Assembly: GCA_009360885.1 (NCBI GenBank) | Contig: SPEL01000008.1 | Location: 82,506-146,505 of the forward strand | Source: Sphingobium sp. | GTDB lineage: Bacteria; Pseudomonadota; Alphaproteobacteria; Sphingomonadales; Sphingomonadaceae | Direction: 5' to 3' | DNA length: 64,000 nucleotides | Part shown: positions 53,432 through 63,576 of the stretch, piece after piece | How positions within the stretch are numbered: the first letter of the stretch is position 1 | How the letters are laid out: every line of letters begins with the position of its first letter | The notes under the pieces: generated by a model | Databases searched by the model: none | What the model was told of the DNA's origin: nothing | The model's input: the letters and a program-made list of their open reading frames with translations, nothing else | Made by a program: the position numbers and the translations under genes

Positions 53432-54457
53432 ATGATTAACAGACGTTTGATTATGGGTGGCATGGGTGCGGCTTTTGCCGGACTGGCCTTGCCTCAATCC
53501 GTTATTGCCCGGCCTGTTATAAGGCCCCCGCGCCTGCGGCAGGGCGACACCGTTGGCCTCATCGCTCCGGCGAGTTCGGATGATAACCCGTTGCATCTGG
53601 AAATGGCGCTGAACACGGTGCGCGGCATGGGGCTGGTGCCAAAGCTGGGGCGGCATGTGATGGATCGTCATGGCTATTTATCCGGTACGGATCAGGCCCG
53701 CGCGGCGGACATAAATGCGATGTTTGCCGATGATGAGGTACGGGCCATTTTTTCGGTTCGGGGTGGCTGGGGCAGTGCGCGGATTTTGCCTTTGCTGGAT
53801 TGGGATATGATCCGCGATCATCCCAAATTGCTGGTGGGGCTGAGTGATGTGACGGCGCTGCACCTTGCCTTTGCGGCAAAAACAGGGTTTGCAACCATCC
53901 ACGCGCCCAATGTTAGTAACCGTTGGAACGAGATTAGCTGGAACAGTTTCTGGCGGCTGGCCTTTACCGGCGAAACGCCGCTATTGGGTGGGGCGCAGGG
54001 GCAGGACATTCTGCAGGATCGCTGGCGTACCACTGCTATCCGCTCTGGTAAGGCGCAGGGCCGGTTGCTGGGCGGTAACCTGACTGTGCTTTCCACGATG
54101 ATGGGGACGCCGTGGCTCCCTGATTTTGATGGTGCTATCCTGTTTCTGGAGGATGTGGGGGAGGCGGAATATCGCATTGACCGGATGCTTAATCAGCTTG
54201 CTCTGGGCGGTGTGCTGGGCAAGCTCGCCGGTGTGATATTCGGGCAATGCACGCGCTGTACCAGCAACTACCCCGATTATGCCGGATTTACCTTGCCGGA
54301 TATATATGGCCAATATTTTGCGCCTCTTGGGGTTCCTGCCTTTTCCGGGGCTAATTTCGGTCATGTCAGTAATCAGTTGTGCCTGCCTTCCGGCGCGGTG
54401 GTGGAGATGGATGCCGATGCGGGCACGATCCGCTCCTTGCATCCTATCGTAAGCTGA
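53432..54457 (+). CDS. LD-carboxypeptidase, S66 family, with Tat-like leader
   Basis: A protein of about 341 residues with the S66 serine peptidase layout: VRGGWGSARILPLLDWDMI and KLLVGLSDVTALHLA around the catalytic Ser, LEDVGEAEYRIDRMLNQL around the Glu, and FGHVSNQLCLPSG with the His. It trims the terminal D-Ala from cytoplasmic or periplasmic muropeptides or related microcin-like substrates. The start MINRRLIMGGMGAAF and cleavage near VIA suggest a twin-arginine signal, so the enzyme is likely exported, unlike cytoplasmic LdcA. ATG at 53432 is chosen. Confidence 0.9.
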   Translation: MINRRLIMGGMGAAFAGLALPQSVIARPVIRPPRLRQGDTVGLIAPASSDDNPLHLEMALNTVRGMGLVPKLGRHVMDRHGYLSGTDQARAADINAMFADDEVRAIFSVRGGWGSARILPLLDWDMIRDHPKLLVGLSDVTALHLAFAAKTGFATIHAPNVSNRWNEISWNSFWRLAFTGETPLLGGAQGQDILQDRWRTTAIRSGKAQGRLLGGNLTVLSTMMGTPWLPDFDGAILFLEDVGEAEYRIDRMLNQLALGGVLGKLAGVIFGQCTRCTSNYPDYAGFTLPDIYGQYFAPLGVPAFSGANFGHVSNQLCLPSGAVVEMDADAGTIRSLHPIVS

Positions 54458-54520
54458 TTGTGATATGTGGCATTTTTGCACCGCATCAGCGGGGCTTTGC
54501 TCGGCGCAATGCTGTTGTGC

Positions 54521-54576
54521 TTGACACTGATAGTCATGATATTATTGCGAGCGATTATTAGTAACATATGATCGCT
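54521..54576 (+). promoter_or_regulatory. candidate promoter and operator ahead of siderophore-type receptor
   Basis: TTGACA at 54521-54526 is a good -35 site; the -10 at 54543 (TATTGC, 16 base spacing) is weak. Overlapping downstream is an inverted repeat AGCGAT (54550-54555) and ATCGCT (54571-54576) with a 15 base spacer. This could bind an iron-responsive or other repressor. No classical Fur box is seen. Confidence 0.35.
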
Positions 54577-54659
54577 AGTGGGAATATGTGGGGTCCGATG
54601 AAGGATGTCATCATGGTAAATAGCCCCCGTGGAACGGTCATATTTCAGGGATTTGCGCT

Positions 54660-56897
54660 ATGACTATTTCCTCATCCTTCTCTTCCGGGCTGCGCGTTGC
54701 ATTGCTGTTTTCGGCATCGGCTTTGCCCGGTGCGGCCTTTGCACAGGGCGCGCCAGCTGATAGCGAGGCAGGGCGGGATGACATCATCGTCATCGCAACC
54801 GGGCATAGCGTTGCTGGCACATCATCCCGCACGGATACGCCGATTATTGAATCGCCGCAGACCATCTCCATCATCAATGACAAGGAAATGGAATTGCGCG
54901 GTGTGCAGACCGTGTCGGAAGCAGTCGCCTACACCGCTGGCGTGCTTTCAGAGGCAGGCGGTATGGATAGTCGGGTGGATGAAATCACGCTGCGCGGTCT
55001 GGGTGCTGGCGGCTTTTCTACCAATAACAGCTTCATTGATGGCCTGCGTCTGCCTTCTGGCGGGCAGTGGACGCGTATTGCCTTTGATCCTTACGCCCTT
55101 GAGCAAATTGAGGTTTTGAAGGGGCCGTCCAGCATTCTCTTCGGCCAGTCCGCGCCGGGTGGGGTCATCAATATGGTGTCCAAACGCGCTAATGCCGAAG
55201 GCCGCAAGGAAGTGGTGCTGTCTGGCACGGGCTTTAACGAACTGGGCCGCTGGAACTATCAGGGTGCGGTAGATGTGGGCGGTGCGCTGAACAGCAATGG
55301 CACAGTGTCCGCGCGTGTCGTTGGGCTGGCCCGTGATGGCAAGGGGGCGTTGCAGGGCGTTTCTAACAGCCGTTATTATATTTCTCCCTCCATCACATGG
55401 CAGCCCAATGAGGATGTGGAGCTGACCTTGCTCGGCCAGTATCAGCGCGATGAGGGCGGATCGACCTTTCAGTTCCTGCCGATGACCGGCACGCTGAATC
55501 CCAGTAATGGAAAGCATATCGAAAATGATGCTTTCATTGGTGAGCCGGACTGGAATGTTTTCGACCGCAACCAATATTTGCTGGGGGCTTTCCTGAAGGC
55601 GCAGCTCAACGAAAATCTGCGCTTTGTAGCCAATGCCCGCTATACCAAGGTCGATACGCTTTATCGTGCCATCGTTTTGTCTGGCGATACTCTGACGGCT
55701 TGCCCTGGCAACATTCCAGGATGTGTGGTGGGGGCAACGGTTGGACGGCGCGGCGTGCAGGGCGTGGGAGACAGCACGGGCATCGCCATCGATACCCATG
55801 TACAGGGCACCTTCCGCACCGGCGCGCTCGAGCATATGGTGGTTGCAGGGCTTGATTTTTCCTCAACCGACTGGTCGCACAACCGTGATAATGTGACGCC
55901 CGCGCTGGTTCTGCCGATCCTCAATATCTTTGATCCGGTTCATCGCGGGGCGGCTAACTTCGCGTCATCGCTGGCCAGTGGCATCCATACCAACACCCAG
56001 AATGACCAGACGGGCATATTCCTGCAGGATACGATCTCCATCGGTGGGCTGCGCCTCACCATTGGGGGGCGTCAGGACTGGGCCTATGATGAGACGCTCG
56101 ATACCATCAGCAACTATCTCTATAGCACCAAAACCAAGGATTTCACATGGCGGGCAGGGGCGGTTTACCTGTTTGATAACGGTCTCGCCCCCTATTTCAG
56201 CTATGCGACCAGCTTCCAGCCGGTGACGGCAGACCCGACCAGCAATATTGTAGTCGGGCAAGGGTTCAAGCCGATGACCGGCGAGCAATGGGAAGGTGGC
56301 CTGCGCTATCAGCATGGCAGCAAGGCCTATTTCACCCTGAGCGGCTATGAAATCACCCAGCAGAATATGGTTTCCTCCATTGGTGGGGCGCGCTGCGGGC
56401 AGTATAATGTGCTTTGTAATGCGCAGACCGGTGAGGTTCGGTTCCGTGGCGCAGAGTTTGAGGCCCGCGTGAACACGAATGTCGGCGTTACCATATTGGG
56501 CAGCGTGACCCGGACATGGACGAAAATTCAGGAATCCAGAACGGTCAGTGAAATCGGCAATCGGTTCCTGAACACGCCGGACTGGATGGCGTCGGCCTTT
56601 GTCAGCTATAGCTTCAAGGGGCTGCTGGATGGCTTTGGTCTGGGCGGTGGTGTGCGCTATGTGGGCGAGAGCTTTGGCGACAATGCCAATACATTCGCTA
56701 TCCCGGATCGCACCTTATTTGATGCGATGCTGCGTTATGATTTCGGCCCGTCCAGCGGCGCGCTCAATGGCATGTCTTTCTCTGTCAATGCCCGTAATCT
56801 TAGCGATAAGCGCTATGTTTCGACCTGTACGGCGACATCTGGCTGCTATTATGGCACCGGACGCACCGTGACGGCGCGCCTTAGCTATCGTTGGTAA
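54660..56897 (+). CDS. TonB-dependent siderophore-type receptor
   Basis: A 745-residue receptor with signal peptide MTISSSFSSGLRVALLF (cleavage near FAQ), a TonB-box-like DIIVIATGH, a plug (LRGLGAGGFSTNNSFIDGLRL, VLKGPSSILFGQSAPGGVIN) and a barrel ending ARLSYRW. The plug and lack of an STN domain resemble the FhuA/FoxA ferric-siderophore group. It stands alone on the strand, 200 bases after the LD-carboxypeptidase. Iron is the likeliest cargo. Confidence 0.92.
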   Translation: MTISSSFSSGLRVALLFSASALPGAAFAQGAPADSEAGRDDIIVIATGHSVAGTSSRTDTPIIESPQTISIINDKEMELRGVQTVSEAVAYTAGVLSEAGGMDSRVDEITLRGLGAGGFSTNNSFIDGLRLPSGGQWTRIAFDPYALEQIEVLKGPSSILFGQSAPGGVINMVSKRANAEGRKEVVLSGTGFNELGRWNYQGAVDVGGALNSNGTVSARVVGLARDGKGALQGVSNSRYYISPSITWQPNEDVELTLLGQYQRDEGGSTFQFLPMTGTLNPSNGKHIENDAFIGEPDWNVFDRNQYLLGAFLKAQLNENLRFVANARYTKVDTLYRAIVLSGDTLTACPGNIPGCVVGATVGRRGVQGVGDSTGIAIDTHVQGTFRTGALEHMVVAGLDFSSTDWSHNRDNVTPALVLPILNIFDPVHRGAANFASSLASGIHTNTQNDQTGIFLQDTISIGGLRLTIGGRQDWAYDETLDTISNYLYSTKTKDFTWRAGAVYLFDNGLAPYFSYATSFQPVTADPTSNIVVGQGFKPMTGEQWEGGLRYQHGSKAYFTLSGYEITQQNMVSSIGGARCGQYNVLCNAQTGEVRFRGAEFEARVNTNVGVTILGSVTRTWTKIQESRTVSEIGNRFLNTPDWMASAFVSYSFKGLLDGFGLGGGVRYVGESFGDNANTFAIPDRTLFDAMLRYDFGPSSGALNGMSFSVNARNLSDKRYVSTCTATSGCYYGTGRTVTARLSYRW

Positions 56898-56921
56898 GTT
56901 TTTGATATAAAATCAGATAAG

Positions 56922-56977
56922 CAGCGCTTATCCCGGTTTAATCTAAGGTAGTGACTTTGGGGCCGGGGTAAGCGCTG
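56922..56977. terminator. 15 bp stem-loop after the siderophore-type receptor
   Basis: CAGCGCTTATCCCGG (56922-56936) pairs with CCGGGGTAAGCGCTG (56963-56977) over 15 positions, one of them a G-U pair, with a 26 base loop. It lies 24 bases after the receptor stop. A T-rich stretch TATCTTTATGCTTTT follows, so a transcription terminator is plausible, though the loop is long. Confidence 0.55.
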
Positions 56978-57167
56978 TATCTTTATGCTTTTGCTGATAT
57001 TCCATCATATTCACCTGAGTGTGCTTTCCCGGTCATAGGGATCACCACCCGGAATAGGTGACATATTGTGCGATTTGGCTATGGCCGCGCGAACCATGAT
57101 AGCGATAGAGCGCTTGTTAATTGGGTAAGCGCATCGACTGGCTCGACGACAAGGTGGCGCGGCCCTT

Positions 57168-58700
57168 TCACTGCAAATAAATGGCCGCGGCGATGAGCGC
57201 GGCGCCCGCTATGATCGCCCCAGAAATCCAGCGCACATCCGACGAATGCGTCGAATGCTTGTCCTGTTGAGGTCGCTGTGGTGCGGGTTCTGCCTCCAGC
57301 CTCCGGATTGCCGCCCGCAGTAGCCGAGGTGCATCGTCGCCGATCCGTGCCACTTCCCACGCCAGCGCCTGAAGAAGCGGCATCCAATGATCCGGCGAGA
57401 GGCGTGTGGCGGCGATCCGCAGCGACGATCGACGGATAGCCGCCGACAGATCGAAGTCAGGCTGGATGCCGGAGAGTACGCCGTCGATCGTCACTAACGC
57501 TTTGAACAGCAACAGTAGGTCGGGTGGCATGGTCATGCCCTCATCGCGCATCAGCGACAGGAAATCGGTGACCATCGCGCTCAGCACCAGTCGTCCGCCA
57601 CCATGGCGTGCGATCAGGCGCTCCGCGGCGGCCTGAACGCGCTCACGCGGAACCTCGCCAACGGATGACCAGATCGTCAGCACATCCGCAAGTCGCGCTG
57701 GATCGCCTTGGTCGAAACTCTGCACGAAGCTGATGAACTCCTCCCGCCGGCGCGGCGACACATGGCCGATCATCCCCAGATCGAGCAGAGCTATGCGATT
57801 GCCGGGCAGGCAGAGCAGATTGCCAGGATGCGGGTCGCCGTGGAAACGGCCGTTCACCAGCACCATGTCCAGCACGATATCCGCGCCGAGCACGGCGATG
57901 GCGGCGGGATCGATTCCTGCGGCTCGCAGGGTGCTCTCGTCGCGCGGCGGCACCCCCTCGACATAATCCATCACCAACAGGGTTTCCGACGTCCATTCCC
58001 AATGGATCACCGGCACTGTCACCCGATGTTCGCGCGCGAAGTCGGCTCGCAGCCGGTCCGCGTTGCGGCCCTCCGTTGTGAAATCGAGCTCTTCCAGCAC
58101 CGCCGCCGCGAGTTGGCGCATCATTGCGGCTGGCGCGAAGCGCCGAACCTCGGCGTTCGCTTGTTCCGTCACGCTGGCGAGCTGCGCGATCAGCCGCAGA
58201 TCGGCTTCCATGCTCGGGCGGATACCGGGGCGACGAATCTTCAGTACGACAGGGCGTCCGTCATGCAGCGTGGCGCGATGGACCTGCGCCATCGAGGCGG
58301 CGGCCAGCGGCTGGGTATCAAAGCTGGCGAACGCGCTCTCCGGAGGCTCGCCCAGTGCCTCTTCCACCGCCGGACGCAACTCCTCAAACGGCAGTGTCGG
58401 CGCGCGGCTGTGGAGCTGTTCCAGTTCCGTGATCCATGCGGGAGGAAGGAGATCGCCGCGTGTCGCCAGTATCTGCCCCAGCTTTACGAAGGTCGGACCG
58501 AGTGCCTCGATCGCAAGACGGGTCCGTTGTGGCAGGTCCGGCGCATCTTGCTGATCGACCGATCCGCGCTCTAGCCCAAGCCGAGCCAAGACAACGCCAA
58601 GTCCGAAGCGGGAGGCGACGCCAAGGATTTCCCTAAGGCGATTCCGATCACGGCTGGCAACGATCAGAGTCTGAAGCATGGGCATCCAGATACCAAGCAA
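57168..58700 (-). CDS. AarF/UbiB (ABC1) family atypical kinase paralogue
   Basis: A 510-residue protein, starting with TTG at 58700 or more likely ATG at 58685 or 58679. ABC1 family signatures are all visible: FVKLGQILATRGDLLP (KxGQ), AAASMAQVHRA (Ala-rich loop in place of a P-loop), VLKIRRPG, HGDPHPGNLL and LLDLGMIG. One membrane segment ends the protein (IIAGAALIAAAIYL). UbiB helps ubiquinone synthesis. No other ubiquinone gene lies beside it, and its base composition looks richer in GC than the flanks, so it may be acquired. Confidence 0.88.
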   Translation of the reverse strand: MLGIWMPMLQTLIVASRDRNRLREILGVASRFGLGVVLARLGLERGSVDQQDAPDLPQRTRLAIEALGPTFVKLGQILATRGDLLPPAWITELEQLHSRAPTLPFEELRPAVEEALGEPPESAFASFDTQPLAAASMAQVHRATLHDGRPVVLKIRRPGIRPSMEADLRLIAQLASVTEQANAEVRRFAPAAMMRQLAAAVLEELDFTTEGRNADRLRADFAREHRVTVPVIHWEWTSETLLVMDYVEGVPPRDESTLRAAGIDPAAIAVLGADIVLDMVLVNGRFHGDPHPGNLLCLPGNRIALLDLGMIGHVSPRRREEFISFVQSFDQGDPARLADVLTIWSSVGEVPRERVQAAAERLIARHGGGRLVLSAMVTDFLSLMRDEGMTMPPDLLLLFKALVTIDGVLSGIQPDFDLSAAIRRSSLRIAATRLSPDHWMPLLQALAWEVARIGDDAPRLLRAAIRRLEAEPAPQRPQQDKHSTHSSDVRWISGAIIAGAALIAAAIYLQ

Positions 58701-59193
58701 AACGATTCCTCATTTGCTATGTCTAGACTAAGAAACCATTGGCGCACAAGTTGGGCAGATACTGGGCAAATCCAATCGGTTTGGCACCGCCTCTCATATA
58801 CTTTCATGGCGGTTGGGACTGGAGCGAGCGCCCCATTATGAATGGTTGGTCAGTTTCCTCTCCTTGGCGGATCCAACTCGGCGAGTTGATTTTCTACAAA
58901 TCTGCTTCATTCGCAAGGCTTATGGCAGACGTCATATCCGGCCACAGGTGAAACCCAGTTTGGAATATCTGTTTTTGGGCGAAAGCCTGCCAGTGTTTGG
59001 GATTGTTTGAAATGACCGCAAAGTTCCAAAGCCAGTCAAGGCTATGCCGTGACAGCGTGATAACGAAAGGCAGGTTTTAGTGAGCCGTTTCGACTAGTCG
59101 AATGTCCGGAATTTTGGCGATTGCTGCAGCTTGCAGAGACCAAATTGTAGCCCGCCCATCAACATCCAAGACGGGCAGGCATAAATTCTAAAA
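58701..59193. other. 493-base non-coding stretch between the UbiB paralogue and the sulfatase
   Basis: No recognisable gene is present. Two reading frames of about 65-70 residues are open on the plus strand (58739-58951 and 58813-59010), but neither resembles any known protein and neither has a ribosome site. A 10 base palindrome CGACTAGTCG lies at 59091-59100. It marks the border between a GC-rich and an AT-richer gene and could be an old insertion scar. Confidence 0.45.
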
Positions 59194-60756
59194 TTAGAAT
59201 AGTTTGGGCGGTGCCCTGAAGAAGGAGGCTGGAAAGCCCGCTTGACCGGATTTATCCCTGTCACGCAAGTTAGCTCGAAAACCACCGTCAGCGCTCAATG
59301 GTATTTGCATACCGCGGGTATCTTCAAGGATAGCGAACATCTTATCACTCAGGCGTTTCGCCAAATCCTCATGCCCCGGTTCGGTCATAAGATTATGGTT
59401 TTCGCCGGGATCTGCGCTCAGATCATAGAGTTCATCCAGATCCCATATCCCGTGGAACCGGATATATTTATAGCGCTCCTCACGTAGCGCATGCACCGTT
59501 GGAGTTTGAGGGAAATTGCGTTCCCAATAATATTCGTACACAAATTCCTTACGCCATGGTGCCTTTGGGTCCTTTGCCAATGGCAAGATGCTGGAGCCCG
59601 CCATGTGGTCCGGTGCTTCTAGCCCCGCCGCTTCGAGCATGGTTGGCGCCATATCAATATTGGCAACGACCTGATTTATCACGCTACCAGCAGGGAAAAG
59701 TGACGGGCAACGCGCCAGCATGGGAACACGCATAGATTCTTCATAGGCGGCGCGTTTATCAATCAACCCATGCTCACCAAACATGAAGCCATTATCGCCC
59801 ATATAGAGGATAAGGGTATCATCCAGTTCGCCGCGTTCTTCTAACAGATCCATGATCCGGGCAATGCCTTCATCAACCGCCAACAGGGTTTCCATATAAC
59901 GCTTGTAATAATCGGCGATGTCGAGCGTGCCATGATAGGCATAATCAACACCGTGCCAGCTATTGCGCTGATTTTCGACCCACATGGGTCGACCCGGCAT
60001 ACCCGGCTTCATATTTTCGGGATAGCGGAAGGCCTCATTCGCATAGCGTCCCGCATGGCGTTCCGCCGGAATAAACTCAGCATGCACCGCCTTATGCGAT
60101 AAATGCATCATCCATGGCTTGTTTTTGTCGCGTTCCTTGAGCCACTCCAATGCATAATCTGTCAGCTCATCCGTAATATATCCCTTTTGGGGGACCTTCT
60201 TACCATTGATATTGAGGCCATCCTTGCTTGGTAAATAGCTTCCTTGCCCCTTAAAACTAATCCAGTGGTCAAAGCCTGGCTGGGGTTGATCACCTTCGTT
60301 CCCCATATGCCACTTACCAATGAAGGCCGTATCATAACCCGCCTTCTGCAAATATTGCGGGTAAAATATCAGGCCCGGCGGGATAGGATGATTATTATCC
60401 ACCACCTTATGCTGATGCGCATATAGCCCCGTCAAAATTGATGCACGAGAGGGAGAACAAAGAGCAGTGGTCACAAAGGCGTTGCGGAAGAACGTCCCCT
60501 CATGTGCTAAACGATCGAGCGTTGGCGTTTCCCCGAAACTCTGCGTTTTCAGGAAGCCCATGGCATCATATCGGTGGTCATCGGTTAAAATAAACAAGAT
60601 ATTCTTGGGTTTGGATTTGGGAATCCGCGGAAGTTGTAGCGATTTCGGGGCATCCGCCGCAGAAGCCGTAGAACTGCTTGCTAACCAAGAATAGAGCCCA
60701 AAAGCACCCCCGCTTCCTGCTAATAATACCCCGCGTCTATCGACTTTATCAACCAT
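59194..60756 (-). CDS. secreted sulfatase of the formylglycine type
   Basis: A 520-residue sulfatase. The signature CSPSRASILTG is at residues 100-110, so Cys100 is the residue converted to formylglycine. The metal ligands Asp59 and Asp60 lie in FILTDDHRYD, and DNGFMFGEHG is the C-terminal metal site. N-terminus VDRRGVLLAGSGGAFG is a twin-arginine signal. It removes sulfate from a glycan or aryl ester. It follows the TonB receptor in the same operon. GC content is visibly lower than in nearby genes. Confidence 0.95.
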   Translation of the reverse strand: MVDKVDRRGVLLAGSGGAFGLYSWLASSSTASAADAPKSLQLPRIPKSKPKNILFILTDDHRYDAMGFLKTQSFGETPTLDRLAHEGTFFRNAFVTTALCSPSRASILTGLYAHQHKVVDNNHPIPPGLIFYPQYLQKAGYDTAFIGKWHMGNEGDQPQPGFDHWISFKGQGSYLPSKDGLNINGKKVPQKGYITDELTDYALEWLKERDKNKPWMMHLSHKAVHAEFIPAERHAGRYANEAFRYPENMKPGMPGRPMWVENQRNSWHGVDYAYHGTLDIADYYKRYMETLLAVDEGIARIMDLLEERGELDDTLILYMGDNGFMFGEHGLIDKRAAYEESMRVPMLARCPSLFPAGSVINQVVANIDMAPTMLEAAGLEAPDHMAGSSILPLAKDPKAPWRKEFVYEYYWERNFPQTPTVHALREERYKYIRFHGIWDLDELYDLSADPGENHNLMTEPGHEDLAKRLSDKMFAILEDTRGMQIPLSADGGFRANLRDRDKSGQAGFPASFFRAPPKLF

Positions 60757-60810
60757 TATGCTCTCTCCGAACTATGCGCCGCTAACATTGTGACATTCAT
60801 GATGTGCATT

Positions 60811-63576
60811 TTAGAAATTCAGCCTGATACCGCCAAATATACGTCGACCTGCATCAAGATAATTAGCAGGAAGGCCGGTCGTATATTCTACTATTTCATC
60901 CCGATCTAAAATATTGACAGCTTCTAATACCAAGGATGCCTGCGGAATGATTTTCAGGCTGATGCTGGCATCCAATGTCCCGAACGAACGATTTCTACGT
61001 CCCATGGCGGGCGTTGCTGCCGCAGACGCCAAATAATCGCTGCGCCAGGAATAGGAAACGCGGGTACTAACCGGCCCTTTTTCATAATAGCCAATCAGGT
61101 TGTAATTATGCTTGGATGCAGCCGTTAACTGATTGGGATCGCTATTATCGATAAAGGTATAATTCACAATCGTGCCCAAACCATCAAAGGGTGCGGGCAA
61201 CCAAGTAAAGGCCTGCTGAAAGTATAGTTCCAACCCCTTCAAATTAACACCGGAACCATTCACCAACTGGCTAACGGTGAAATCTGTCTGGATACTAGTG
61301 GTGCCGGTGGTCCGAATATAAGAAACCGGCAGAGTTTGAATACTGGTTTCTCGCCGGATCAGGCTTTCAAGCTTTTTATAGAAAATCGATCCGCCAACCA
61401 GAGAATCCCGGCCGAAATAATATTCAACCGTTGCATCCAGATTATTGGACCGGAAGGGGTCAAGATATGGATTGTTACGGGTAACAGTCAAAGCATTCCC
61501 GTTGGCGGTAACGGTGGGAGAAATATCCGCAAGATTAGGCCGCGCAATCGTGCGTGACGCCGCGAAACGCAGTTGTAGCTGATCGTTCAGTTCATATTTC
61601 AGGTTGAGACTGGGAAGAAAATCCCAATAGCTGCGTGACACGCGAAGCGGTGCGGCGGATGGCACCCGTGTTGTCATCCCCGTTTCAACTTCAACCGATA
61701 TGCCATTGAGGTCAGGACTAACACCCACGGTGGTTTGCGCCGTTCGAACCCCACGCAAACCTATATTTCCGGTCAATCGACCGAAAGCGAGATCGGCGCG
61801 CCCATAAAGAGCGAATATCTTTTCCTTAACATCCAATATGCCTGTCGCATCATTTGTATAATTGCCAGCTGCAATCAGCTGCTCTTTGCTCAGGTTTTTA
61901 ACAAAGGAACGCGCATCAGAACCCAACCATTCTGATGGGAATAGACCGTTACCATTATAACTAGCTAAGAAAGAACCAGCACCAGACCGGATAGGGATCA
62001 TGAATGGCGCGGCGCTGAAGGAACCAGCCAACGGCCCGGCGGGCAATCCGCCATATAATTGCGAAACATTGGCGGCGGATACCGTCAGAGTTTTATTATC
62101 CGCATAAACGGCGCGATCCGTATATTTCACACCCGCCCGTAATGATGTGATGCCTTCGTCCGCCAGATCATAGCGCACATCCAACTTCACATCACGCAGC
62201 CGATCACGGGTTACGCGGTCCAGTTCACCGTTGAGGCTAAGTAAACGGAAATTATTAGGGTCCAGCTTACGCGCGTCAAAACCATCTAAATAGGTAATGC
62301 TGGGGATAGAATCGCCCGGTTTCGCGACAATACGCGTTGTTCCGTTAATGCTATCGGCAATGTTCAATGTGTTACGCGTTTGCCGCGAATATTGTGCTGA
62401 TCCTTCCAGAACGATTTTCCATCGCCCACTTTCGAATTTTCCGCCACCAACAATGGAACGGATATAGCCATCACGGTCCTGGTATCGGCCACCATTACGT
62501 AAATCGATATTGCTGACGGTGAAATCCGTTGCTGTCTCCACCCCATCCAATATCTCTGTGCTAGATGCAATAACACCACTAGCCCCTGCGAAATTCTGCC
62601 AGTTTTCCTGACGAATCGCACCAACTTTTACCTTGGTGTAAAAGGCATCTGCATATAGTTCCAGCTGGTCATTAGCGCGGAATTGAATCGAACCAATCGC
62701 ACTGAATCTATTGTTTTTCTCAGTGAACATATCATGGATGACCAAGCCGGGAATACGAACCAATCGGTTTGGCTCAATAATCCCATCGCCGTTGAGGTCA
62801 TCCCCACCACCGCCAAGGGGGATGCCTTGCGCCTCAGTTACGGTATTCCATCCGGTTTCAATTTGCTGAGTCTGCGGGCGACGCTGCGTAAAAGATGCGC
62901 CCAATGTAATACCCAAACGATTGTCCAGGAAACTGTCGGCATACAAACCTGATATTCGTGGCGATGCCTTACCGGAATTGCTTTCATGGGATGCTTGCGC
63001 AGAAAAGGATATGACCCGACGCCCAATATCAAGGGCACGAGGCGTTTGCACATTAACTGTGCCCGACAAGCCGCCATCCTCAATGTCCGCCGTGGGGGAT
63101 TTGTAAACTTCCAGCGTCCGCACAAATTCAGGCGGCAAAGTTGAAAAATCAAATGATCGTGAAAAACTGACAAACAGATCATTAATGGCATTGGGGACAC
63201 TGCGGCCATTTAAAGTGACCAGCGTAAAGGTGTCCGGCAAGCCGCGAATATTAACGCTGCGGCCTTCCCCGCGTGTCCGATTGATCTGGACACCTGTTAT
63301 GCGCTGAACGGATTCTGCAACGTTCACATCGGGGAATTTTCCTATGTCTTCGGCGCTAATCACATCGACGATAGTATCGGCATTCCGCTTCAACTGCGCG
63401 GCGCGTTCAATGCCGCCGCGAATGCCACTGACTACAATATCTTTGGATGAAGAACCCTCCTCTACATCGTCAACTGACGTCGCATCTTCTGCATACGCAT
63501 ATGGAACAGAGAGAAGAGCGGAAACCAAAGTTAGGCTGGAAACGCGCACGCGCCAGCCTTGCCGGAACAAGGACAT
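60811..63576 (-). CDS. TonB-dependent receptor paired with the sulfatase
   Basis: A 921-residue receptor with signal peptide, TonB-box-like DIVVSGIRG, plug (VNIRGLPDTFTLVTLNGRSVPN) and barrel ending FGGIRLNF with aromatic C-terminus. It is of the long TonB receptor type of xanthomonads and caulobacters. It starts the minus-strand unit with the sulfatase next, so the two likely take up and process a sulfated substrate. A tonB-like gene ends 260 bases upstream. Confidence 0.92.
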   Translation of the reverse strand: MSLFRQGWRVRVSSLTLVSALLSVPYAYAEDATSVDDVEEGSSSKDIVVSGIRGGIERAAQLKRNADTIVDVISAEDIGKFPDVNVAESVQRITGVQINRTRGEGRSVNIRGLPDTFTLVTLNGRSVPNAINDLFVSFSRSFDFSTLPPEFVRTLEVYKSPTADIEDGGLSGTVNVQTPRALDIGRRVISFSAQASHESNSGKASPRISGLYADSFLDNRLGITLGASFTQRRPQTQQIETGWNTVTEAQGIPLGGGGDDLNGDGIIEPNRLVRIPGLVIHDMFTEKNNRFSAIGSIQFRANDQLELYADAFYTKVKVGAIRQENWQNFAGASGVIASSTEILDGVETATDFTVSNIDLRNGGRYQDRDGYIRSIVGGGKFESGRWKIVLEGSAQYSRQTRNTLNIADSINGTTRIVAKPGDSIPSITYLDGFDARKLDPNNFRLLSLNGELDRVTRDRLRDVKLDVRYDLADEGITSLRAGVKYTDRAVYADNKTLTVSAANVSQLYGGLPAGPLAGSFSAAPFMIPIRSGAGSFLASYNGNGLFPSEWLGSDARSFVKNLSKEQLIAAGNYTNDATGILDVKEKIFALYGRADLAFGRLTGNIGLRGVRTAQTTVGVSPDLNGISVEVETGMTTRVPSAAPLRVSRSYWDFLPSLNLKYELNDQLQLRFAASRTIARPNLADISPTVTANGNALTVTRNNPYLDPFRSNNLDATVEYYFGRDSLVGGSIFYKKLESLIRRETSIQTLPVSYIRTTGTTSIQTDFTVSQLVNGSGVNLKGLELYFQQAFTWLPAPFDGLGTIVNYTFIDNSDPNQLTAASKHNYNLIGYYEKGPVSTRVSYSWRSDYLASAAATPAMGRRNRSFGTLDASISLKIIPQASLVLEAVNILDRDEIVEYTTGLPANYLDAGRRIFGGIRLNF

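Noticed and set aside
54948-55835. 295-residue frame opposite the siderophore-type receptor
   Set aside because: Shadow of the receptor gene with no domain or start signal.
58739-59010. Two short plus-strand frames in the gap beside the UbiB paralogue
   Set aside because: They show no ribosome site, no family resemblance and no conserved motif.
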